Source of the DNA: DASZMJ01 sp035551935
GTDB taxonomy: Bacteria; Planctomycetota; Planctomycetia; Isosphaerales; Isosphaeraceae
Direction: 5' to 3'
NCBI GenBank assembly: GCA_035551935.1
Contig: DASZMJ010000142.1
Location: 1-28,323 of the forward strand
DNA: 28,323 bases
Both the position numbers and the translations under genes were made by a program. The notes under the pieces were generated by a model that did not search any database, was not told the DNA's origin, and worked only from the letters and a program-made list of their open reading frames with translations. Positions 1-6,913 of this stretch are shown piece by piece (position 1 is the stretch's first letter; each line of letters opens with the position of its first letter).

Positions 1-180
1 CGGCGACACGAAGCGGCGCATCGGCCCCTTGGACCTCGTCTCCTGACCCTCGATAAACAGCCGGGCGCCCTCCGGCAGGTAGACCTCGACTGTGACGGCC
101 TTCCGATACTCCTGCGCGAACGTGCCGGCCGAGACCAGACACGCAAACAGGGCCGCCGCCTGGATCAAGTTACGCCACAT
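1..180 (-). CDS. TIGR03000 domain secreted protein, N-terminal part (runs off left edge)
   Basis: Sixty codons are visible, starting at an ATG at 180 and read leftwards off the window. Residues 1-23 form a Sec signal peptide with a hydrophobic core (AAALFACLVSAG) and a likely cleavage after TFA. The mature part has the pattern VEVYLPEGARLFIEG, then TRSKGPMRRFVSP, which matches the TIGR03000 repeat of planctomycetes (LPADAKL..G..T..TG..R.F.SP). These small exported proteins have no assigned biochemical role. The start is supported by a strong ribosome binding site, GAGGAGG, about 8 bases upstream on the minus strand. The C-terminal part is outside the window, so total length and further TIGR03000 repeats cannot be judged. 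Confidence 0.85.
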   Translation of the reverse strand, partial: MWRNLIQAAALFACLVSAGTFAQEYRKAVTVEVYLPEGARLFIEGQETRSKGPMRRFVSP

Positions 181-334
181 GGAAACACCTCCTCTATTGG
201 GATTGTACGAAACCTGGCCTCGCCAAGGGCCTTCAAAACGACGGTGCCTAGTTGGACTGTCACCGATTCCACCATTGCTTTGATATGGCGAGGTTTATGA
301 TCGGGGTCGGTGGAGGACGATCGGAGGCGCTGCC

Positions 335-732
335 ATGTCGCTCCTGGATCACCCCGAGGCCAGGGCCCTGCTCGCCGACGCCGTGCTCACGCCCAGGCCG
401 TCCGCGGCTGCGAGGGCCGGCTGACCACCTTCCTCGGGCGATACCTGCCCCGATTCCGCCGCGCCGAGTGGCGGGCGACCGCCGCCCTCGTCCTCCGCGG
501 CCTGCTCAGCGGCCTGCGGCGCAAGACCTGCGAGCCGATCGCCATCGCGTCGAGGGTGCACCGCAAGCCCGTCCTGTTCGTCGTCGGCGCCGGCATGTGG
601 GACGACGAGGCGGTCATGGCCGAGCTCCGCGACCACGTCCGCGCCGAGCTCTGCGACGACCGGGCCGTCCGGGTGGTCGACGCCAGCACCTTCCCGAAGG
701 CCGGGGCCGACTCCTGCGGCGTCGCCCGCCCT
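335..732 (+). pseudogene. IS701-type transposase, N-terminal remnant with frameshift
   Basis: The reading begins at the ATG at 335 (MSLLDHPEARALLADAVLTP) and then shifts frame near 395 to continue as QAVRGCEGRLTTFLGRYLP. Restoring one G in a CCC-GAG-GCC context would join the two frames, so a single-base deletion explains the break. The joined product resembles the N-terminal third of IS701-family (DDE_5-like) transposases: helical segment, then RGLLSGLRRKTCEPIA, then VVDASTFPKAG, where the Asp at 679-681 is the expected first catalytic acidic residue. Similarity stops just after GVAR at about 732. The second and third catalytic residues and the C-terminus are absent. No terminal inverted repeats were found. 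This is a dead remnant, not a functional element. Family assignment is from memory of the motif pattern. Confidence 0.7.
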
Positions 733-1103
733 GGGACGCAATCCGGCCGCACGATCTCCCATGACGACTCCCGATCCGCGGGCAACAGGGCCTCCGCGGC
801 GACGGCCTTTGCCTCCAGGGCCTCATGCTCCTCCTGGCGCTGCACCTCGCGTTACGCCTGCGTGATCGCGAGCCCCTTCGTCGCGGCGACCTCGGCGACC
901 TTCTTCAGGCTGGCCTTGGGGATGCGGGCAGGCGGAGCAGTTCGGCCTGGTTGTTGGCGATCGGCGTGTTACGGATGACCTCCTTGGCGGCCGTGTCGAT
1001 CGCCGGCGCGAATCCGGCTGGGAGTGACACCGTCGCCAACGCCCGACGGGTCAAGTTGCCCGTGGCCGCGGAGTGCCGGCGATCCCCGAGTCAGGCCTGT
1101 GCG
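733..1103. other. Intergenic stretch with possible decayed coding sequence
   Basis: No intact gene is visible here. On the minus strand two short reading stretches look codon-like: one near 905-1030 (PAGFAPAIDTAAKEVI, then NTPIANNQAELLRLPA), continuing in another frame as IPKASLKKVAEVAATKG up to a stop near 853-855. The frame change and the stop suggest a decayed gene next to the transposase remnant. I do not recognise the family, and it may be chance in GC-rich DNA. Confidence 0.3.
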
Positions 1104-1133
1104 TTGTGGGCCGGCTCGCCCGGGGCGTATACT
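1104..1133 (+). promoter_or_regulatory. Sigma70-like promoter for the ceramidase-hydrolase chimera
   Basis: TTGTGG (1104-1109), an 18-base spacer and TATACT (1128-1133) form a plausible -35/-10 pair. It lies about 80 bases before the start at 1212 on the same strand. Found by eye only. Confidence 0.45.
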
Positions 1134-1211
1134 CGCGCCCGATCGCACACTTGCGAGGGTCATCGTGCGATCCCGGACGAACGAGGCTCCCGTTGCGCTT
1201 GAGGGATTACC

Positions 1212-2918
1212 ATGTGTCGATTTCGAATTCCACTCGATCGTCGAGGACTCGCGGCGGTCGTCCTCGCAGCGATGCTCTCGACCACGGTCCATGCGAAGGC
1301 TGCGGAGGATCCCCCGGCGACCGAGGGGGCGCGAGCCGCCTGGAGCGACGGGGCCGCTCGCTATGACTTCGTGATGGACGAGCAGTCCCTCGCCATCAAG
1401 TCCGTGGAGGAGGCGACGGACGGCAGGGCCGGCGGCGACGCGGCGATCCGGTGCATCCTGGTCGTCCCGAAGAGGGCATTGCCCGGCAACCCGTGGTCCT
1501 GGCGCGACCTCCACCGGAATCATCAGCCCCCGGCCGAGGCCGAACTGCTGGCGAGGGGGTTCCACCTTGCCTTCATCACCCCCGGGCCGGCTCGACAGAG
1601 AGACGCCTGGCTCGCCTTCCTGACCGAGAAACATCGCCTGACGCGGAAGCCGGTCTTCGTCGGCATGGGCGCAGCGAGCGAACTGCGGGCCGGTACGGCC
1701 AAGGTCTCCATCACGCCCGACGATGCGAAGATGCCCGTCCACGACGCGTGCTACGCCCGCAGCCTCGTGCTCGACGTCGGCGGCGAGCGCGTCGCCTTCG
1801 TTGCCGTGGATCTGGGGATCTACTCGAGCGAACGCCTGGTGGCGGCGTGCAAGGAAAGGTTCGGGATCTCGCATATCGTGCTCAGTTCCTCCCACACCCA
1901 TTCGGGGCCGGGCCGCGATCACGCCGCGTTCTTTGAGGAGCGGATCCTCCAGGTCGTGGAAGCCGCCGTGAACGACATGTTCCCGGCGCGGATCTCCGCC
2001 GGACACAGGAGCTTCCCGCAGCTCGGGTTCAACCGCCTGGTCGTGCGCGAGGACGGGCATGCCCGCGAATCCTGGTTCGGCGACGACCACTTCACGTCCG
2101 AGAACCCCGAGCGCATCCCCTTCGGCCCGGTCGACCCTGAGGTCGGCGTCATCAAGGTCGAGGACGAGACGGGACGGCCGCGCGTCATCGTGCTGAATTA
2201 CGCCTGCCACGCCGACGTGGTCTGCCAGAACTACGCCATCTCGGCCGATTACCCCGGGGCTGCCACGAGGAAGGTGGAGGAGGCCTTCGGAGACGACCTG
2301 AACTGCCTCTTCGTCCAGGGCGCCGGCGGCAACATCGAGTCGCTGATCATCAGCTCGCGCCGGACCGGGCCGGACGACCCGTTCCAGACGGATTACGGCA
2401 CCATCGAGCGGGTCGGCGGGCTGCTCGCCTTCGAGGCCATCAAGCTCGCCAAGTCCCTGAGCCCGGCGGCGCGGAAGGAGACGACGATCCGATACATGAA
2501 CGATTCCCTCAAGTTCACCGGCCGCTTCGACAAGGATGCGGCCTTCGACGTCCACTTCTCCACGATCCTGATCAACGACGACATCGTGATCGCCACGTTC
2601 CCGGGCGAGCCGTTCATCCAGCTCCAACTGGACTGGAAGAAGAAGGTGGACGTGGCGCACCCGTTCCTGTTCGGCTACACGTGGCATCAGGGCACCTGGC
2701 CGAACTACGTGCCGGACATCAAGTCGGCGGCCCGGGGCGGCTACGGGGCGGACCAGTCGAACCCGAAGATGATCGAGGTCGGCTCCGGTGAGACGGTCAT
2801 CAACAAGCATCTGGAGAACATGTATCGATTGACCGGCCTGATGCGCGAGGAGCCCGGCCCGGTGGGATTCAAGGCCGGCCCGCGCTACCAGGTCACCCCG
2901 ATCCCGCGGGACAAATAG
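1212..2918 (+). CDS. Secreted chimera: N-terminal half of an alpha/beta hydrolase fused to a neutral/alkaline ceramidase-type domain
   Basis: The protein has 568 residues, with a Sec signal peptide at about 1-30 (LAAVVLAAMLSTTVHAKA). Residues 45-152 match the first half of a planctomycete alpha/beta hydrolase: RYDFVMDEQSLAI, then PGNPWSWR, HQPPAEAELLARGFHLAFITP, and AFLTEKHRLTRKPVFVGM. In intact relatives the next residues form the nucleophile elbow GMS-x-GG. Here the sequence passes at about residue 153 into a ceramidase-type domain (PF04734-like) that begins AGTAKVSITPD and runs to about 550. Ceramidase zinc-site candidates are HTH at 228-230 and His333 (NYACH); FPGEPF later on is similarly placed to the Glu ligand. 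The canonical GDVSPN nucleophile loop reads GGNIES (372-377), so the usual catalytic Ser position is not obvious. True substrate is unknown. The start has a GAGGG ribosome site, and a promoter lies at 1104-1133. A paralogue of the second domain is at 26275-27597. It converges on the oxidoreductase at 3051. Confidence 0.8.
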   Translation: MCRFRIPLDRRGLAAVVLAAMLSTTVHAKAAEDPPATEGARAAWSDGAARYDFVMDEQSLAIKSVEEATDGRAGGDAAIRCILVVPKRALPGNPWSWRDLHRNHQPPAEAELLARGFHLAFITPGPARQRDAWLAFLTEKHRLTRKPVFVGMGAASELRAGTAKVSITPDDAKMPVHDACYARSLVLDVGGERVAFVAVDLGIYSSERLVAACKERFGISHIVLSSSHTHSGPGRDHAAFFEERILQVVEAAVNDMFPARISAGHRSFPQLGFNRLVVREDGHARESWFGDDHFTSENPERIPFGPVDPEVGVIKVEDETGRPRVIVLNYACHADVVCQNYAISADYPGAATRKVEEAFGDDLNCLFVQGAGGNIESLIISSRRTGPDDPFQTDYGTIERVGGLLAFEAIKLAKSLSPAARKETTIRYMNDSLKFTGRFDKDAAFDVHFSTILINDDIVIATFPGEPFIQLQLDWKKKVDVAHPFLFGYTWHQGTWPNYVPDIKSAARGGYGADQSNPKMIEVGSGETVINKHLENMYRLTGLMREEPGPVGFKAGPRYQVTPIPRDK

Positions 2919-3050
2919 GCCCGATGCCGCGCGGGGCCAGCCCCTGCTTCGGTACGGCGTCGGCTCGTCGTTCACCTCGCGCGTTCGGACGCCGTTCGCG
3001 CGCCGGACCCGCCGACCCGTGGGCGGATCACGTTGCCGCGCGCCGACCGA

Positions 3051-4025
3051 TTACGGGATCATCACGATCGAGCCGACGGTACGACGGCCTTCCAGGTCGC
3101 GATGCACCCGCGCGGCCTCGGCAAGCGGGTAGGTGTGCCGGATCTCGACCTTCACCTTGCCCTCCCGGATCACCCCGAACACCTCGCGGGCCGTCGCCTC
3201 GAGGTCCGTGCGGGTCGCCGTGTACGTCGCCAGTGTCGGCCGGGTCAAGTAGAGCGAGCCCTTCTGGGAAAGGATGCCGAGGTCGAACGGCGTCACCTTC
3301 CCCGAGGCATTGCCGAAGGTCACCATCAGGCCGAGCGGTCTGAGGCAATCCAGTGAGGCCATGAAGGTGTCCTTGCCGACCGAGTCGTAGACCACCGGGA
3401 CGCCCGCGCCTCCGGTGATCTCCCGCACGCGGGCCGCGATGTCCTCGCGGGTCGAGACGATCACGTGATCGCAGCCGTGGGCCCTGGCGATCGCCGCCTT
3501 CTCGTCCGAGCCGACGGTGCCGATGACCGTCGCGCCGAGCGCCTTGAGCCACTGGCAGGCGATCAGCCCGACCCCGCCGGCGGCGGCGTGGAACAGGACC
3601 GTTTCGCCCGCCTTGACCGGGTATGTCCGTCGGATCAGGTACTGGGAGGTCATGCCCTTGAGCATCACGGCCGCCGCGGTCTGATCGGTCACCCCGGCCG
3701 GGATCGGCACCAGGGCGCCGGCCGGGATCAGGCGGCTCTCGCAATACGAACCGGGGCCGCCGCCAGCGTAGGCCACCCGGTCGCCGGGCTTGACGACCGT
3801 CACTCCCGGGCCGACCGCCTCGACGATCCCCGCTGCCTCGCTGCCCAGCCCGGTCGGCAGCGGCAGCGGGTAGAGCCCGGAGCGGTGGTAGGTGTCGATG
3901 TAGTTGACCCCGACGGCGGTGTGCCGGATGCGGGCCTGCCCCTCGTCGGGCGTGCCGACCTCGACGTCCTCCCAGCGCATGACGTCGGGGCCGCCGGTCT
4001 CGGTGATGCGGATCGCTTTCGGCAT
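3051..4025 (-). CDS. qor: NADPH:quinone oxidoreductase, zinc-independent MDR family
   Basis: The protein has 324 residues, the usual length for quinone oxidoreductase 1 of the medium-chain dehydrogenase/reductase superfamily, and is cytoplasmic. It would transfer electrons from NADPH to quinones. The N-terminal GroES-like half has GVNYIDTYHRSGLYPLPLP (residues 39-57) and GxEAAG..VEAVGPGV. The Rossmann half carries HAAAGGVG (146-153), the family nucleotide-binding loop. Zinc-binding cysteines of alcohol dehydrogenases are absent, as expected. The ATG at 4025 is chosen because MPKAIRI is the family's N-terminus and CAGGAG lies about 8-14 bases upstream. Longer in-frame extensions upstream have no family likeness. 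A possible -10 (TAGAAT, plus coordinates 4076-4081) lies just upstream. It is a monocistronic gene, convergent with the chimera at 1212-2918 and divergent from the haem protein at 4484. Confidence 0.92.
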   Translation of the reverse strand: MPKAIRITETGGPDVMRWEDVEVGTPDEGQARIRHTAVGVNYIDTYHRSGLYPLPLPTGLGSEAAGIVEAVGPGVTVVKPGDRVAYAGGGPGSYCESRLIPAGALVPIPAGVTDQTAAAVMLKGMTSQYLIRRTYPVKAGETVLFHAAAGGVGLIACQWLKALGATVIGTVGSDEKAAIARAHGCDHVIVSTREDIAARVREITGGAGVPVVYDSVGKDTFMASLDCLRPLGLMVTFGNASGKVTPFDLGILSQKGSLYLTRPTLATYTATRTDLEATAREVFGVIREGKVKVEIRHTYPLAEAARVHRDLEGRRTVGSIVMIP

Positions 4026-4332
4026 GGCGTTCCTGCTCCTGCTGTTGTCTTCCCGGTCCGGGACGAATCGCCCGCATTCTACGGTATCCGGCGACCCAGG
4101 TCTCGCGGGTCGCCCGCACGCATGCCCCCCTGCTCGGGCGGCGCCGCCCGCGAATGACGACGGAGGGGAAGTCCCTCGCGACATCGACCCATTTCCCGGC
4201 GGCCGGGCGCCCGGTGCTCGGTGTCGATTCCCCGCCCAGGGCGACGGGTCTGCCGGTCGCGTCGCGGATCAAGGGCGGCGGTCGGCATGCGAAGGCAAAT
4301 GGACATCGGATGGCTCACCGGTCGGTTTTCCT

Positions 4333-4361
4333 TTGACCGCGCGTGATGCGCCGCCTAATTT
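4333..4361 (+). promoter_or_regulatory. Sigma70-like promoter for the CXXCH haem protein
   Basis: TTGACC (4333-4338), a 17-base spacer and TAATTT (4356-4361) form a good -35/-10 pair. It lies about 120 bases before the ATG at 4484 on the same strand. Confidence 0.5.
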
Positions 4362-4483
4362 GGGAAGCCGGTCGTGCGGGCCTCTCCCGGAACCTCGGCG
4401 CCGGTCGGCGCTCTCGGTCCCGCGCGGGGGACCGGGCGGGAGTGCCCAGGATCTCGGCCCCGCGACGACCGGGAGGCGCTACG

Positions 4484-5986
4484 ATGAGCAAGCTGGGGAT
4501 CTTGATCCCGACAGCCGCGGTCGCCGCCCTCGTCGCGGCGGGGCTTGCGGCCTGGACGGCGCGGGCGGTCCTGGCCCAAACGCCGAAGGCCCCGTCCAAG
4601 TCCTTGCCGACCGCCGTGCCGCCGCCCCAGGCGTGCTTCCACCCGCCGTTCGACCGCCTCTGCCCGGACATACCCCACGACATCACCGAGACGTTCCAGG
4701 CCGGCTACAGCCAGCTCGGGGCGGCCCAGCAGCGCCCGTTCGACAACTTCGCCTGGCAGATGTTCGTGGCCCTGAACTGGCCGGCCGACGAGCGGGGCCG
4801 GCCGCGCGAGGGGCCGTTCCGTGACCACCCGAATGCGCCCCGGCTCTGGGAATCCTACCCGTCCCCCTTCTCGCTACTCGGCCGGGCCTTGCCGGGCGAG
4901 AACAAGCCGCCGCGGGAGCTCCTCCAGGAGGGCGTGGGCGGGGCCCGGCACGTCTTCACCATGTTCGCCACGAGGAGCAACCCGAAGGACCTGAAGCCCG
5001 GGTCGATCCTTCAGGCCGGCTCGGCCAAGCCGCTGATCGACCGGCACCTGAACTTCGTCGTGTACGACGTCCGCGTCAACCCGACCGAGTTCGACTTCAT
5101 CCGAAAGTCCAACCTGAACACCCAGGCCGGTCAGGAAACCTACCTCAAGACCCAGGGCGCCTCGGTCGCCTGGCCGCTCGGGTCCTACGCCGACGACAAT
5201 ACGAAGACCGGGGGGGTGGTCGGCTCGATCGAGCTGAAGACGGCGTGGCGCATCTTCGACCCGGAGAAGGAGCCCGGCGCGGAGCGGCGCTATTACACCG
5301 TCGACGGCGTGATGGTCGTCGACAAGGAGCACAGCCAGAATGGCCAGCCGTTGAGGATCCGGGCGCGGTTCGGGCTGATCGGCTTCCACATCATCCAGCG
5401 GACGACCGGCCCGAAGGGGCAGGCCCAGGACTGGATCTGGGCCACCTTCGAGCACGTCGACAACGCCCCGACGGCCACCAACGCGCGCGAGCCGACCGAC
5501 ATCAGCCTACCGCTCCCGACTGAGGGGACGGCGCCGGACCAGGTCGATCGCCCCTACACGTTCTTCAATCCCGCATACAAGGGCCCTACCAACACCCTGC
5601 CGGACCTCCCGGATGGCGAGGTCTATCAGTGGGGCCCGAAGCCCCCGTATGCGGCCAAGTATGCACTCGACGGCAAGTACGGGACGCAGGTCGTGCGGTG
5701 CTGGAAGATCTACCCCCCCACCGCGGAGGTGTCGCGATACTTCCGACGCCTCCTCCGGGGCACGGTCTGGGAGAACTATGAATTGATCGGGTGCCAGTGG
5801 CAGGGCGGGGTCGAGAACCCGACGCTGGAGAATGGCAACATCCCGCGCTACCTGGCGAATACCACGCTGGAGACCTACGTCCAGCTCCAGTCGTACGGTT
5901 CGTGCCTGGACTGCCACAGCGGTTCGCCGACGAGCGTCCCCGGCCTGAGCGGCAACTTTAGCCACCTCTTGATGCGCGGCGAGTGA
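4484..5986 (+). CDS. Exported c-type haem protein with a single C-terminal CXXCH
   Basis: The protein has 500 residues. Residues 1-32 are a signal peptide or N-terminal anchor (AAVAALVAAGLAAW, then ARAVLAQ). The body is a soluble domain without recognised repeats; distinctive segments are FDNFAWQMFVALNWPAD (about 87-103) and WIWATFEHVDNAP. The only haem-binding motif is CLDCH at 474-478, 23 residues before the end, so one haem c would be attached close to the C-terminus. An axial Met could be the one in LLMRGE. The family is an uncharacterised group of bacterial exported haem proteins, and the electron partner is unknown. The ATG at 4484 is preferred over upstream starts in the same frame because it has GGGAGG 7-12 bases before it and gives a clean signal peptide. 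The gene stands alone between the oxidoreductase and the sigma factor. Confidence 0.75.
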   Translation: MSKLGILIPTAAVAALVAAGLAAWTARAVLAQTPKAPSKSLPTAVPPPQACFHPPFDRLCPDIPHDITETFQAGYSQLGAAQQRPFDNFAWQMFVALNWPADERGRPREGPFRDHPNAPRLWESYPSPFSLLGRALPGENKPPRELLQEGVGGARHVFTMFATRSNPKDLKPGSILQAGSAKPLIDRHLNFVVYDVRVNPTEFDFIRKSNLNTQAGQETYLKTQGASVAWPLGSYADDNTKTGGVVGSIELKTAWRIFDPEKEPGAERRYYTVDGVMVVDKEHSQNGQPLRIRARFGLIGFHIIQRTTGPKGQAQDWIWATFEHVDNAPTATNAREPTDISLPLPTEGTAPDQVDRPYTFFNPAYKGPTNTLPDLPDGEVYQWGPKPPYAAKYALDGKYGTQVVRCWKIYPPTAEVSRYFRRLLRGTVWENYELIGCQWQGGVENPTLENGNIPRYLANTTLETYVQLQSYGSCLDCHSGSPTSVPGLSGNFSHLLMRGE

Positions 5987-6292
5987 GCCGGCGACCGGTG
6001 CGGGCGAGTTCATGGGCGGCGTGGCCAGCGTGCTGGGCTACCCCGCCCGCGCGCATCCCGGACAGGCGCGCGTCGAACGGCCGGCTCTCCGTGCCGTCGT
6101 CGCCGGGGCCGACTCTCGGGAGCACAACGAGCCGATCGCCGTGGCGAAACGTCCCGGGCGGAGCTGACCCTCGGGCGGAGATGCCGGGAATCCGGTGCGA
6201 TGTCCACGACCCGGGGCCTCGCCCGACCTCGGGTCGCAAATCCCCGTTCAAACCTCGAGGCGGCGTGTGTGTCTCCTTGCGGAGGGCGTGGG
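5987..6292. other. Intergenic region upstream of the sigma factor gene
   Basis: About 306 bases with no gene, repeat or clear terminator. I could not find a convincing -35/-10 pair for the sigma factor gene here, which leaves open control by an alternative sigma factor, including its own product. Confidence 0.5.
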
Positions 6293-6901
6293 ATGGAAGT
6301 GACCCCGAGCACGAGGGCGAGCCTCCTGGTCCGGCTCCGCGACCCCCGCGACGAGCCGGCCTGGGATGAGTTCGTGGCGATCTACACCCCCCTGGTCTAC
6401 CGGGTCGCAAGGCGCCGGGGGCTCCAGGACGCCGACGCCAACGACCTCGTCCAGGACGTCCTGCGGGCGGTCGCCGGGGCCATCGGCCGATGGGACCCCG
6501 ACCCGGAACGGGGCAGCTTCCGCGCGTGGCTGTTCCACATCGCGCGAAACCTGACGGTCAACTTCCTGACCCGCCAGGCGAACCACCCCCGTGGGACGGG
6601 CGACTCGGCCGTGCGGGAAGCGCTCGAGGATCGCCCCGCGCCGGCGGGGCCGGAGTCGGCGCTCGTCGACGCGGAGTATCGCCGGCAGCGGCTCGCCTGG
6701 GCGGCCGAACGGGTGCGGGGGGAGTTCGGCGACCTGACCTGGCGGGCGTTCTGGCAGGCCGGGGTCGAGGGCAAGCCGGCGCGGGAGGTGGCCGAGGCCC
6801 TCGGGCTGACCGTCGGCACGGTCTACCAGTACAAGAGCCGGGTCGTCGCCCGACTCCGGCGCGAGCTGCAAGCGGCCGAAGACGAGACCCGAAACCCCTG
6901 A
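6293..6901 (+). CDS. ECF-type RNA polymerase sigma factor (kinase-associated planctomycete type)
   Basis: The protein has 202 residues. Region 2 spans about residues 10-90: AWDEFVAIYTPLVYRVARRR, then DANDLVQDVLRAV (core RNA polymerase and -10 recognition), and FRAWLFHIARNLTVNFL. Region 4 spans about 135-192, with TWRAFWQAGVEGKPAREVAEAL and a helix-turn-helix ending GTVYQYKSRVVARLRREL. The motif layout is that of the planctomycete ECF sigma factors that sit next to Ser/Thr kinases. The ATG at 6293 is chosen over longer in-frame starts because GGAGGG lies 8-12 bases upstream and MEVTPSTRASLLVRLRD is a typical N-terminus. The TGA at 6899-6901 overlaps the GAGGAG ribosome site of the kinase gene, whose ATG follows 12 bases later, so the two are almost certainly co-transcribed. 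No soluble anti-sigma gene is present; the kinase protein may fill that role. Confidence 0.92.
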   Translation: MEVTPSTRASLLVRLRDPRDEPAWDEFVAIYTPLVYRVARRRGLQDADANDLVQDVLRAVAGAIGRWDPDPERGSFRAWLFHIARNLTVNFLTRQANHPRGTGDSAVREALEDRPAPAGPESALVDAEYRRQRLAWAAERVRGEFGDLTWRAFWQAGVEGKPAREVAEALGLTVGTVYQYKSRVVARLRRELQAAEDETRNP

Positions 6902-6913
6902 GGAGACGGCACG

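Noticed and set aside
969..2975. Open frame of 668 codons on the minus strand
   Set aside because: It lies antisense to the ceramidase chimera, has no family motif or ribosome site, and its composition (Arg, Gly, Asp, Val-rich) is what the reverse of a GC-rich gene gives.
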